Part shown: in pieces, positions 1 to 9,165 of the stretch
Position numbering within the stretch: position 1 is the stretch's first letter
Layout of the letters: each line of letters starts with the position of its first letter
Notes under the pieces: generated by a model
Told to the model about the DNA's origin: nothing
Databases searched by the model: none
What the model saw: the letters and a program-made list of their open reading frames with translations, nothing else
DNA from: Heliocidaris erythrogramma
Lineage: Eukaryota; Echinodermata; Echinoidea; Camarodonta; Echinometridae
Assembly (NCBI GenBank): GCA_025617745.1
Contig: CM046871.1
Span: forward strand, 29,962,433 to 30,026,432
Direction of reading: 5' to 3'
Length of the DNA stretch: 64,000 nt
Position numbers and translations under genes: made by a program

Positions 1-295
1 TATCTGTATTTGTATCTGTATATAGTGTATTATATTTGCACTTTTTTTTAATTTAATCTATTAATCTATGTTTACTTTTAAGAATGTATGAAATATGTAA
101 GATCTTAGGTATGGCAACACTTCAAGCGTCCAGCTTATATTGCCAGACCTCTGTGTGTTTCTATTTTAAAAGTTTGTATGTATGAAACTGATTATTGTGA
201 AACATGCAGGAATAAATTTTAAAAAAATAAAAAATAAAAAATAAAAAATAAATATCAGGAATATTGTTATATCAGACCTCTTGATACTGAGTTTC
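1..295. other. AT-rich noncoding flank
   Basis: This stretch is AT-rich with an A-rich run of (AAAAAT)-like units at about 216-250. I see no coding signal. The A-rich run preceded by unique sequence could be the tail of a retroelement, but nothing upstream in the window confirms this. Confidence 0.5.
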
Positions 296-622
296 CACTG
301 TAGATGGAAGGAAAAACAAAGAAATGCATGAGGAAAGAGAATAGGATAGATGGAAGGTAAAACAAAAGAAAAAAATAAGGAAAGGGAGAGGATAGATGGA
401 AGGAAAATCAGAAGAAATACATAAGGAATGAGAAGAGGATATATGGAAGGAAAGAGAAGAGGATAGATGGAAGGAAAAACGAAGAAATACATTAGGATAG
501 TGGAGAGGATATGTTTTCCTTGCATCTATCTTCTTCTCTTTCCTTTTGTATTTCTTTGTTTTAACTTCCATCTATCCTCTTCTCTTTCCTTCCATCTATC
601 CTCTCCCCTTTCCTTATGCATT
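296..622. repeat. Purine/pyrimidine minisatellite in inverted halves
   Basis: From about 301 to 517 the + strand is almost pure purine and repeats an approximately 45-60 bp unit around GGATAGATGGAAGGAAA (copies near 300, 350, 400 and 450). From about 518 to 622 the same unit appears as its reverse complement (TTTCCTTCCATCTATCC). The two halves can fold back on each other, and each half is a homopurine/homopyrimidine tract. The long open frames across it are a by-product of composition and not genes. Confidence 0.75.
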
Positions 623-1121
623 GTCCTGGGGGTAGTTGTCCTAGGGGGTGGTTGTCCGGGGGGTGGTTGTCGGGGGTAGTTGTCCTGGGGGTAGTTGTCC
701 GGGGGGTAGTTGTCCTAGGGGGTAGTTGTCCTAGGGGGTAGTTGTCTGGGGGGTAGTTATCCGGGGGGTAGTTGTCCTAGGGGGTAGTTGTCTGGGGGTA
801 GTTATCCGGGGGGTAGTTGTCCTAGAGGGTGGTTGTCCTGGGGGTAGTTGTCCTGGGGGTAGTTGTCCGGGGGGTAGTTGTCCTGGGGGTAGTTGTCCGG
901 GGGGGGGGTAGTTGTCCGGGGGTAGTTGTCCGGGGGGTAGTTGTCCTAGGGGGTAGTTGTCTGGGGGGTAGTTATCCGGGGGGTAGTTGTCCTAGGGGGG
1001 TTGTCGTCCTAGCGGGTGGTTGCCCTAGGGGGTAGTTGTCCTAGGGGGTAGTTGTCCTAGAGGGTGGTTATCCTAGGGGTAGTTATCCGGGGGGTGGTTG
1101 TCCAGGCGGTAGGAGTCCTAG
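621..1121. repeat. G-rich 15-16 bp minisatellite
   Basis: About 30 tandem units of GGTAGTTGTCCTAGGG fill this 0.5 kb block. Unit variants differ at the junction (CCTAGGGG, CCTGGGGG, CCGGGGGG) and are interspersed. Each unit carries a run of 4-9 G separated by about 10 bases, so the + strand has dense G-quadruplex potential. Open frames here read Val/Gly-rich low-complexity peptide and are not credible proteins. The array abuts the inverted repeat that starts at 1127. Confidence 0.9.
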
Positions 1122-1126
1122 AACCA

Positions 1127-2000
1127 TATACAGTATCTGAGTATACGTATGTAAGTATAATAATAATATGTTGTTGCTTGAGGTGGGCTGAGATGGGTTT
1201 GGATTTGGCGGGGAGAGGATTAGTGGGTGGGTATTGTGCGGGGTACCTGAAGCTTGACCGGGTATGGGGCTACTAGGAGTGTGTGTTGCGGGGGGGGGGG
1301 GGGGGGCTGTGTGTAAAGGGTGGGGCCGGAGTGTTAGGTGATAATTCGGTTTCATAATTTCACATAAAATGTACCTGCTAACATTATACATATATAATAG
1401 AGTCGGATTGCTCAATATAATAAAGTGGATGTGGATATTCACAATTATGTGCATGTATACATCCATCCCAGTATTACATCACCAATAGATTATTTAATTT
1501 CTGTCTTAAAGACCTCAGCCTGACCCAAAACAACCATATATTGACGTAAAGCTTAGTTAACAAAGAATATAATTACCCTGGGTATTCATAAATTTTCGTC
1601 TCCGTTTATCCATTAAAAAAAAAAAGATGGTACAGTCAGGGCATAAATTGTATAGTTCAAATACTATGATTTATAATAAGATGCGTGCAATATATGTATA
1701 ATATAAACATATGTCATGTAAATATTGTATGTATACATCAGACCATCAGTGTATGGATGTATATATGTTCATAATTTACACACAGCCCCCCCCCCCCCCC
1801 CCCCCCCCTCCGCAACGCACACTCCTAGTAGCCCCATACCCGGTGAAGCTTCAGGCACCCCGCACAATACCCACTAATCCTCTCCCCGCCAAATCCAAAC
1901 CCATCTCAGCCCACCTTAAGCAACAACACAGCATCAACACAGGTACCTGTCAACTTATATTATTATTATACTTACATATGTATACTCAGATACTGTATAT
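1127..2000. mobile_element. Fold-back element with ~190-270 bp arms
   Basis: The left arm (1127-1316, resuming 1441-1470) is the reverse complement of the right arm (1746-2000). Matching landmarks are CAGTATCTGAGTATAC against GTATACTCAGATACTG, the block TGGGTTTGGATTTGG against CCAAATCCAAACCCA, and a run of about 20 G (near 1290-1310) against about 20 C (near 1786-1808). The left arm carries an extra 120 bp (1318-1440) missing on the right, and the right arm has a small insert near 1940-1955. No coding capacity is seen. A MITE or fold-back DNA element, or pseudo-LTR parts of a Penelope-like element, are the options. Confidence 0.75.
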
Positions 2001-2132
2001 AGTTATATGTTTCTATGTATTTCCGTTAACGTTCATTTGTGTATTACCCCATTCACTTTATTATGTTACCTCTCAGTGCCTTTGATTATGTTATATTTAT
2101 TTCGTATTACTTTGTATTATTTGCTTGTTTTA

Positions 2133-2180
2133 TAGCCGTGATAAAGGCGCCCACGCCGAAAGCTTGGCACTAGCAACGGA
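2133..2180 (+). ncRNA. Degenerate hammerhead-ribozyme-like core
   Basis: The sequence GTGATAA-A-GGCG-CCCA-CGCC-GAAA at 2138-2161 matches the hammerhead layout CUGAUGA, stem II, GAAA. Stem II (2146-2149 with 2154-2157) is a perfect 4-bp GC helix. A 3-bp stem III (GCT/AGC) and a 6-bp stem I (ATAGCC/GGATAT, one mismatch) can be drawn around it. Core positions C3 and G8 are changed to G and A, and the expected U before the cleavage site is missing, so it should be inactive. Hammerhead motifs are known in Penelope-like elements; this may be the relic of one. Confidence 0.35.
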
Positions 2181-2397
2181 TATAGAGCTACGTCTCGTGT
2201 CATCATTCGCTTTTGCACGTCTTACAAGATATATATATATATTGTACTACGAATATATATGCATAACTTTGTAAAGTCCACTTATTGGCGTAGTATTAAA
2301 GGAATAAGGAAGTGTAATATTTGCCGATTAAATTCTAATAAAAATTTTAAAAATAAACTTTAATTTGCAAATAATGCTTCTCCACCTAGTTATTCTA

Positions 2398-2400
<3 letters not shown>

Positions 2401-2440
<40 letters not shown>
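2401..2440. repeat. (TA)n microsatellite
   Basis: About 19 uninterrupted TA dinucleotides lie directly left of the small inverted-repeat element at 2443. Another TA run follows that element at 2577-2595, suggesting insertion into, or generation of, TA-rich target DNA. Confidence 0.9.
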
Positions 2441-2442
2441 CT

Positions 2443-2580
2443 CTAAAGGCTACATTAGCTGGACAGTTTTTGTCTTATTGCTATGCTCAACTGTCCCGCT
2501 AATGTCACCAACTGTCCCGCTAATGTAGGTGGCGCTATTATTACGGAATAAACTTCATTGTTGTGTGTCCAGCTAATATA
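2443..2580. mobile_element. Four-motif MITE, copy A
   Basis: A 138-bp noncoding element. One inverted motif copy opens it (TACATTAGCTGGACAGT, 2451-2467). Two direct copies follow in tandem (ACTGTCCCGCTAATGT at 2490 and 2511), and a fourth closes it (TGTCCAGCTAATATA, 2566-2580). Between the third and fourth copies sits a spacer containing ACGGAATAAAC and CATTGTT that is shared with copies at 36199 and 56855. The terminal motif uses GCTAAT, unlike the other copies. There is no open frame of note. Confidence 0.8.
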
Positions 2581-2709
2581 TATATATATATATATTTGGG
2601 GTAGTAGAGGTATATAATATCGACACGTCAATGTCGATACTGATCACCCTATCCTTGACACTGATGACCCCATCCTTGGCTAGGTGGTTCCTCCTGAACC
2701 CGGTCTGAT

Positions 2710-3432
2710 ATGAGTCCAAGGATGCTTTCAGACCAGGCCATGTACAGTGTGTACCTCTGCCGCACAACTCGAGTGCGCTTCCACAAAGGTGAATACTTAG
2801 ACTCCAAGCTCTTGTCCAAGATGGAAGAGGTTGGTGCATCCTCTGTCATACTTGCTGGGAACTTTAATGTCCACCATGAAGAATGGTTGGGCAGCCATAA
2901 TACGGACGCTGCTGGACGCCTCATGCTCCAGTTTGCCAACTCACATGGTCTAAACCAAATAGTGAAAGAACCGACTAGAGGGGATCAAATTTTGGACCTT
3001 GTCCTGACAGATTTGCCGTCTTCCTCTTCTACCCTAGCAAATGTAGGAATTTCAGACCATAATCCGGTCCTGGTCACAGTGGGCATCCATGTTTTTAGGG
3101 ACAAGCCCTTCAAACGAAAGGTCTGGCAATATGAGAAGGCCGATTTCTGGGAAATGCGTGTCCATTTCTCATCCGTTGACTGGCCTGAAGTTTTTCATGA
3201 CAAGGACCCAGAAACTGCATGCACTAAGGTCACTGATATTATTCATGATGCCATGGAAACATCCATTCCTCATAAAATGGTCATAAAAAGGACAGGTGAC
3301 AAACCTTGGTTTAATGATGAGAAAGAAGAGCAGCAACAAAGAAACGTAGAATCTATCGTCAAAACAAGAAGGACAATCCTACTTCCACAAAGGAAAAATG
3401 CACTAAAGCCCGAAAGTCTTACGTTCAGATAG
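2710..3432 (+). pseudogene. LINE endonuclease fragment
   Basis: The frame encodes the C-terminal half of an APE-type endonuclease. Recognisable pieces are GNFNVHHEEWLGS (the usual GDFN motif with Asp changed to Asn), a block VKEPTRGDQILDLVLTDLP, and SDHNPVLV, which carries the catalytic SDH triad. The N-terminal third, with the first Asn and Glu active-site residues, is absent. The Asp-to-Asn change would by itself damage catalysis. A linker rich in Lys/Arg follows and the frame stops at 3432. Confidence 0.8.
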
Positions 3433-3559
3433 AGAAAAAAGCCAAAAAGCAATACAACTTAAAACTCAAAGAACATCTAACAGACCAAAATATCAGTAGT
3501 AAAAAGTGGTGGCGTGTTGTTAATGCTCTTTCTGATCGGGTCACACAGATATACCTGTC

Positions 3560-4860
3560 ATAGTAAACGACAATGTTGTGCACAGTACTGCTAAAGAAAA
3601 GGCTCAAACCTTCTGTAATACCTTTGCAGAAAAATGCAACCTTCAAGGAGCACAAGAAGATGCTCCTTTCCTAGATAAGTCCACACAGTCCTCTTTTGAG
3701 AATGTCATATTCAAACCAAAGATTATTAATAGGCTTCTCAGACAACTTGTTCCAGATAAAGCCACTGGTCCGGACCATATTCCTACCAGAGTCTTAATGA
3801 GCTGGCCAGCCCTTTAAGTCGGCTTTTCAAACTCTGCTTCAACAATGGTGTTTTCCCAAGTCCTTGGAAGACAGCAAATGTTGTTCCCATTCATAAAAGG
3901 GACTCAAAGTCTGATCCCACTAAATATCGTCCCATCTCTTTACTTAGTATCATTAGTAAAGTAATTGAATCTGCTGTTTCTTTACAATGTCAAAGCTATT
4001 TGTTCAGAAGGAATCTTATTTCCCACAGACAATTTGGTTTTAGACCAGGTCACAGTACTGCCGACCTCCTAACAATAATCTCCCAAGAAGGTAACATTTC
4101 ACTAGATAAAGGAGAAGAGGTCTGTATTGTGGCCCTTGATATTAAGAGAGCATTCGACAAAGTGTGGCACAACGATATCAAATTGAAATCCAAAGGAGTG
4201 GATGGACGTAATTATTTGTCAGACCGTCACATCTCAGTAGTCCCTGCCGGTCAAGCTTCTGACGCCATCCCTGTCAATGCTTCAGTACCTCAGGGCTCTG
4301 TTCTGGGACCACTGCTCTTCTCCATCTACATTGATGACTTTGTGGATGTCTGTGAGAATGAGCTGTGCTTGTATGCTCATGATTCAATATTGTTTGCTCG
4401 TCTTCCTGCAAACAGTGACATCAGATCAATTGAAGATAGTCTCAACAGGGACTTGTCAAACATAAAATCCTGGGCTAACAAATGGAAAGTCACATTTGAA
4501 CCTACCAAGTCTAAAATGATGACTATTTCAAGGAAGAGAACCCCCTCACAATTAAAGTTGCAGTTTGGTGATTGTCCTCTTGTCGCTCAGGATGAGATCG
4601 AAATATTGGGTGTAACAATTGACAGGAAATTAACCTGGACCAAGCATATACAGACTGTTGCCGCTAGAGCTGGGCAAAGACTTGGGGCTCTAAGGAAAGT
4701 TGCTAATAAGCTTGATAGAAAGGGTATAGCTATTGTCTACATTGCACAGGTCCGCAGCATAATGGAATATGCATCTTTATGCTGGATAAATTTCTCCTCT
4801 ACCATACTTAGCATTTTAGACAACATTCAGAAAAAACGCACTCAAGGTTATTTGTGTTGA
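3560..4860 (+). pseudogene. LINE reverse transcriptase, YAHD mutant
   Basis: Conserved RT blocks appear in order over at least two frames: DKATGPDHIPTRVL (about 3755-3798), KYRPISLLSIISKVIE (3925-3970), FGFRPGHSTADLL (4031-4069), LDIKRAFDKVW (4136-4168), PQGSVLGPLLFSIYIDD (4287-4337) and then YAHD at 4372-4383. The usual YADD carries the metal-binding aspartates, so the first Asp is changed to His. The sister copy at 57742 keeps YADD. A short deletion after KSKGVDG removes the segment KALAWLR that the sister copy keeps. A frameshift near 4850 cuts off the C-terminal thumb region. Confidence 0.85.
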
Positions 4861-5301
4861 TGAATCCACTGCCCTTCAAGATTTATCCATTCATAGTTTA
4901 ACTCACAGGCGCCAAGTTGCAGCTACAAAATGCAGACAGAACATTGCCCAAAAGACTTAAATGAAATGCTCCCTCCGCCTCTAGAAAGGAGACGAGTGAC
5001 CAGAGCCAGTGTATCTTCTCCTGTCCACGCTGTTCTATTACCCACTGCAAAAACTCATCAATTGGACAGAAGCTTCATTCACACGGACTAACTTCTTTTA
5101 AAAGGCGTGTGCATAGATTTCTTTTGGCAAATCGCATTTCATGACTTCAATGTTTTACCTATTGCCCAATATTTTTCCTTAAATTGCTTTTTATATATTT
5201 TTTTAATGAGTTGCAGTGAACCATTGATTAGCCTTCTGGATCCTTGGTGTTTTGGCTTGCTATTGTTCACACTTTGCGTGTTATATACAACAACAAAAAA
5301 A

Positions 5302-6069
5302 TGTGTGTGGGGGTGCGCGCGGGCGTGTGTGCGTGTGTGTGTGTATGTATATTCTTAAGTCTTATGGTTATAGTTGTAGTGGAGACTACGGAAATTGCGG
5401 TACTAAACATAGCTATTGATGTGCTAAGGCCCTTTGAGAATGCCGTAGATATTAAAGAGTACAAAGCAAACACATATTAGGTTATGACCTCTTTTGTGTT
5501 AGATTTCATGGACTTTTACCTACCAACGGGCTATATTTCATACAGTTGTGCCTTGGTACCAATGATGTACTTATATTTCATAATCATTCTATGTTCACTA
5601 CAGCAGTTCACAAAATTAGCTTCAGGGGCAAATTTTGAATGCCAAAGTGAGAGTTGAAAAACACACGAGTGATATGGCGTCTTTTGATAGCTGTTTATGA
5701 CCTTTATCACTGCTTAGTGTCGTAGCCTGATATGAGATATTTACCGATTCTCCTATCGTTATTATTATTGTTATTATTATTATCATTATCATCATCATTA
5801 AAATCATCATTACTATTACTATTATTATAATTATTAGTTTTATTACTATTACTATTGTTGTCCTCCTCCTCATCATCATCATTTGCTTGTTAGAAAAGAA
5901 ACTGAAAATCTGTTGGCATTTGACAACATGAGTATATGACGACCAGTTTATATCCTTGTCGGAAAAATTTCCAAATCTAAGAATTTTTTTTTCGCTTTCT
6001 GAATAGGCATATCTGGTCCACCCCTCCCACCAATTCCAATGGTCATGAGAATCCCCTGTCGATACTTAC
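5302..6069. other. Noncoding with GT and TTA/ATC microsatellites
   Basis: A (GT)n-like tract lies at about 5300-5345, just after the LINE tail. A trinucleotide region of TTA and ATC units spans 5756-5882. Between them I see no coding signal. On the minus strand this is the intron side of the exon at 6359-6070. Confidence 0.6.
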
Positions 6070-6359
6070 GGTAATCGTTTCGGATCAAATGTCGAGTTGG
6101 TGAATACTCCCATGATCTGAGCAGCCTGTTCAAATAAAGCCTCGTTTCCCTCGTAAGTCACGGGTAGCTCTTGTTGGGTTAGGTTACGAAGGGCAAGCCA
6201 AGCTGCTTTGGCATAACCATACGGCTCGAGCTGGACGTTGAGTCCGTCAATGAAGGTGACACACTTGGTGAGGACGGTCGAGATCGTTCGCGGTAAACTC
6301 CACACGATAACGCGAACGTCGGGTTGCGAGTCAATCTGGTCCGAATTACGCCTCTCCAT
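6070..6359 (-). CDS. Sulfotransferase-like P-loop protein, first exon
   Basis: A minus-strand exon of 290 bp encodes 96 complete residues from ATG at 6359 and ends at a consensus donor, GTAAGT, at 6069-6064. The start of the domain, VRVIVWSLPRTISTVLTK (residues 15-32), resembles the phosphosulfate-binding loop of a sulfotransferase-like P-loop family that also includes the N-terminal part of proteins annotated as branched-chain aminotransferase-like. LEPYGYA follows at residues 44-50, as in that family. The next exons should lie at lower coordinates, but I find none in the 6 kb to the window edge; the intron may be long or the exon may be an orphan. Family assignment is from recall of motif shape. 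Confidence 0.55.
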
Positions 6360-6732
6360 TTTGAATCCCAAGCTGAGAAATCTCGCGAAGTTGATTACCC
6401 TACAACTAGCTAAATGTGCATCAAGCTTTATTAAAGTCAGCTCTTTGCAATAGGCTTCTGGAAATATGAATTAGATAGATAGGGGGGGGGGGGGTGGAAT
6501 TTGATGATACTTTATTCAGAAGTGGGTGTGACAAGTGAGGCTGAATCTTGGGAACTTGGTCCTTGTTGTGTGTTCTGTAGGCTACGTGTAGGTATGAAGG
6601 TCAAGCTTTTTGACAAACGTTTTTGAGTAAGAAAAGTAAACAATATTGCATTAAAAAACTCGAGGGGGTTGAGTATGAAACCCCGCCCACTGCTTCATAG
6701 GCCTGTGATTACACCAAACCAGTGTTAGTCTG
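6360..6732. other. Upstream noncoding, short poly-G
   Basis: This is the presumed 5' flank or 5' UTR of the minus-strand exon at 6359. It includes a G run of about 14 at 6481-6494. No promoter element can be called with confidence. Confidence 0.4.
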
Positions 6733-8251
6733 GGAGCCTGTCCCGAAATATTCACCCCATTTTACCCATAAGATTGGACCGTGAAAAGGTTCTTAGACCA
6801 TCTAAATCATTGACAAAAGGGTTGTCAGCCTGACTGTTGCCGCCGGGTTTAGCCACCATAGCCGTAGAGACCCCTAAGTCGGGTCGATTTCACCCCATCT
6901 CCCCCATGCACCAAACTTTGTCAGTAGGAAGCAGTATGACTGGACATTACAAAACACAAAAAACTGACTAAAATTTCGGTCGGGATGGTGTGTCAGACGG
7001 CCCCTAAAAATTGGGGTAATTTTTCCCTTGAAGCCCAGGGACCAACATAGGCCAGGGGCCTGTCCCGAAATAGCCACCCCATTTTATCCTTATAAGATTT
7101 GACCCCTTAAAGTTACTTAGATCATATAAGTCATTGACAAAAAGGTTGTCAGCCTGACCATAGCCCCCAGAGCCCCCAAAAGAGACCCCAAAGTAGGGTC
7201 GATTAATGTGTCAGTCATGTCAGTAGGAAGCAGTATGACTGGACATTTCAAAACACCAAAAACTTACAAAAATTTCCGTCGGGATGGGGTGTCAGACGGC
7301 CCCTAAAAAAATGGGGAAAATTTTTCCTCTTGAAGCCCAGGGATCAAAGTTTGTCAGAAGGAAGAGCTATGGATGTACACTCCAAAAATATGAAAAGTGA
7401 CAAAATTGTCCATCGGGAAGGGGGTGTCAGACCCCCAGAAATAAAAACCAATGTGCCCTCTGACAACGCTTTACCCCCCCCCCCCCCCCAATGCTCTGTA
7501 TGTAAAGAAAAAACATTTTGTAACCTTCTGACTATGATAACTCAATAGTATTTTAGTCAATTCGATTCAAACTTTCATAACATAATTTTTAGTATAATAA
7601 TCTTCTTGCTGTGCAATTTTAGTGTTAATTGGTGTTTTGATTAATAGGTCATTAAATTATGAAAAATGTATTGCTTTCTCAAAAGTATCTTTAAAATATT
7701 ATCAGGATTATGTTAAGACACCCATTGTATCTGTACAAATTGCACCCCAAGAAGATTATTATGCTCAAAATTATGTTATGAAAGTTTGAATTGAATTTAA
7801 TAAAATACTTTATTATAGTTATCATAGTCAGAAGGTAAGAAAATGGTTTTCCTTTACAATGGGGTTTTCATTTCAGGGGGTCTGACCACCCCTTCCGATG
7901 GACAATTTTTGTCAGTTTTTATATTTTTTTAATGTAAACCCATAGCTATTCCTTCTGACAAACTTTGGCTTCAAGGGGAAAAATTTACCACAATTTTTAG
8001 GGGCCTTCTGACACCCCATCCCGAAGGAAATATTTGTAATTTTTTTGTGTTTTGAAATGTCCAGTCATACTACTTCCTACTGACAACGTTTGGTGCATGG
8101 GGAGATGGGGTGAAATCGACCATACTTTGGGGTCTCTACGGCTATGGTCAGACTGACAACCTTTTTGTCAATGACTTAGATGGTCTAAGTGAGGGGTCAA
8201 ATCTTGTGGATAAAATGGGGTGACTATTTCGGGACAGGCTCCTGGCCTATG
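6733..8251. mobile_element. 1.5 kb fold-back element with duplicated left arm
   Basis: The right half (7725-8251) is the reverse complement of 7046-7610, giving arms of over 500 bp and a loop of about 115 bp. End signature: CCTGTCCCGAAATAG at left against CTATTTCGGGACAGG at right. The left side carries an extra tandem copy of the outer arm (6733-7045), so GCCTGTCCCGAAATA occurs twice on the left. The arms are rich in GGGG/CCCC blocks (for example TTTCACCCCATCTCCCCCAT). There is no transposase. A hairpin this long would make double-stranded RNA if transcribed. Confidence 0.85.
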
Positions 8252-8399
8252 CTGTGCGTGCTTTAATATTCGTTGACTTGATGTGGTTTCATGCGAACTC
8301 ATCCGTTTTATAAAATGAATGAGTTGGCATGAAACTAAATCGGGACGAGGAAGGACATCTTGCATGTGGATGATGCGGATCCGCACGAAAATCATTATG

Positions 8400-8700
8400 A
8401 TGTTTTGAGAGAGGGGAAGAGAGAGAAAGCGAGGAAAAGAAAGAGAAAGAGAGGGGGGTGGGTGGGTAAGTGACTGAGACAGGGGTATAGTGAATGGGTT
8501 GGTGTTGGCATTTGTACGTGTGTGGAGAAAGAGAGTGAGGGAGATGAAAATACAAACCACCACAAACAAAAAAGGATGGGAAATAGAGATTAGTGGTGTG
8601 TGTGTGTGGGGGGGGGGGGGTATGTGGGTACGTGAGGGTGTGTATGTGAGAGAAAGAGAGATAGAGAGAGAGAGGGGGGGGGTAAAGAGAGAGGATTAGA
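8400..8700. repeat. GA-rich low complexity
   Basis: The + strand is dominated by GA and GAGAG units with short GT tracts and two G runs. Apparent open frames on either strand (Ser/Leu/Pro-rich or Arg/Glu-rich) come from this composition. Confidence 0.8.
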
Positions 8701-8728
8701 AGGAATTTGTGAATGTGGGCGTGTGTGT

Positions 8729-8935
8729 AGCCTTTAATCAAGGCGATTGTGCTCTGTCGATCCCGTGGTCGATCCTCCAAACGCGCGTAATAATCAGAGG
8801 ACTATTCCGCTCGTTTCGAGTCTTGCTCATGAGCAAGACTTCCCGCGCAGTAATCAAGAGGACTATTCCGTACGTTTCGAGAATCGACCAGGGGATCGAC
8901 AGAGCTGATCAATCGCCTTGATTATTAAAGGGCTA
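8729..8935. mobile_element. 207-bp hairpin MITE
   Basis: Ends are AGCCTTTAATCAAGGCGATTG and the reverse complement of CAATCGCCTTGATTATTAAAG; pairing continues through CTCTGTCGATCCC/GGGATCGACAGAG and GAGGACTATTCCG on both arms. The centre is a perfect 20-bp palindrome at 8820-8839 (GTCTTGCTCATGAGCAAGAC). The outer arm sequence and the block TCGATCCTCGAAACGCGCGG-like are shared with the larger element at 43600-44643, so the two form one family. Confidence 0.85.
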
Positions 8936-8939
8936 GCGT

Positions 8940-9165
8940 GTGTGTGGAAGGAGAAAGAGATATTTAGTGTGGGAGAAATAAATAGAAAGAAAGTTGATGG
9001 GGAGATGCCTATAGAGATCGATGTGTGTGCGTGCGTGTGCAGTGCATGTCTGTATGTGCGAGAAAGAGAGAAGAGAGAAAGAAAGCTTAAGAGAGAGAGA
9101 GAGAGAGAGGGATAGAGAAAGAGTGAAAGAGAGGGAGAGGGCAAGAGAGAGACGAGAAGGCCCCA
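8940..9165. repeat. GA-rich low complexity
   Basis: GAGA and AGAAAG units with a few GT repeats follow the hairpin MITE directly, continuing the tract at 8400-8700 that the MITE interrupts. No gene. Confidence 0.8.

Larger units (their letters stand above)
2710..5301 (+). mobile_element. CR1/Jockey-type LINE remnant, copy 1
   Basis: A 5'-truncated, decayed non-LTR retrotransposon. It keeps the C-terminal part of an APE endonuclease, a linker, most of the reverse transcriptase and a 3' UTR ending GTTATATACA followed by an A-rich tail. The same family occurs again at 57742-58977 with over 90 percent identity by eye, and both copies end at the same base before the A tail, which defines the 3' end. 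Frame changes near 3432, 3550, 3815 and 4850 and several small deletions disable it. CR1 versus Jockey clade assignment would need a tree. Confidence 0.85.

Noticed and set aside
621..1121. CRISPR-like array or Gly-rich coding repeat
   Set aside because: The units are contiguous 15-16 bp repeats with no unique spacers, and frames read only Val/Gly/Pro low-complexity peptide. It is a minisatellite in an animal genome.
8400..9165. Several 60-160 codon frames on both strands
   Set aside because: They lie in GA-rich low-complexity DNA and read Arg/Glu or Ser/Leu/Pro runs; none has a motif.
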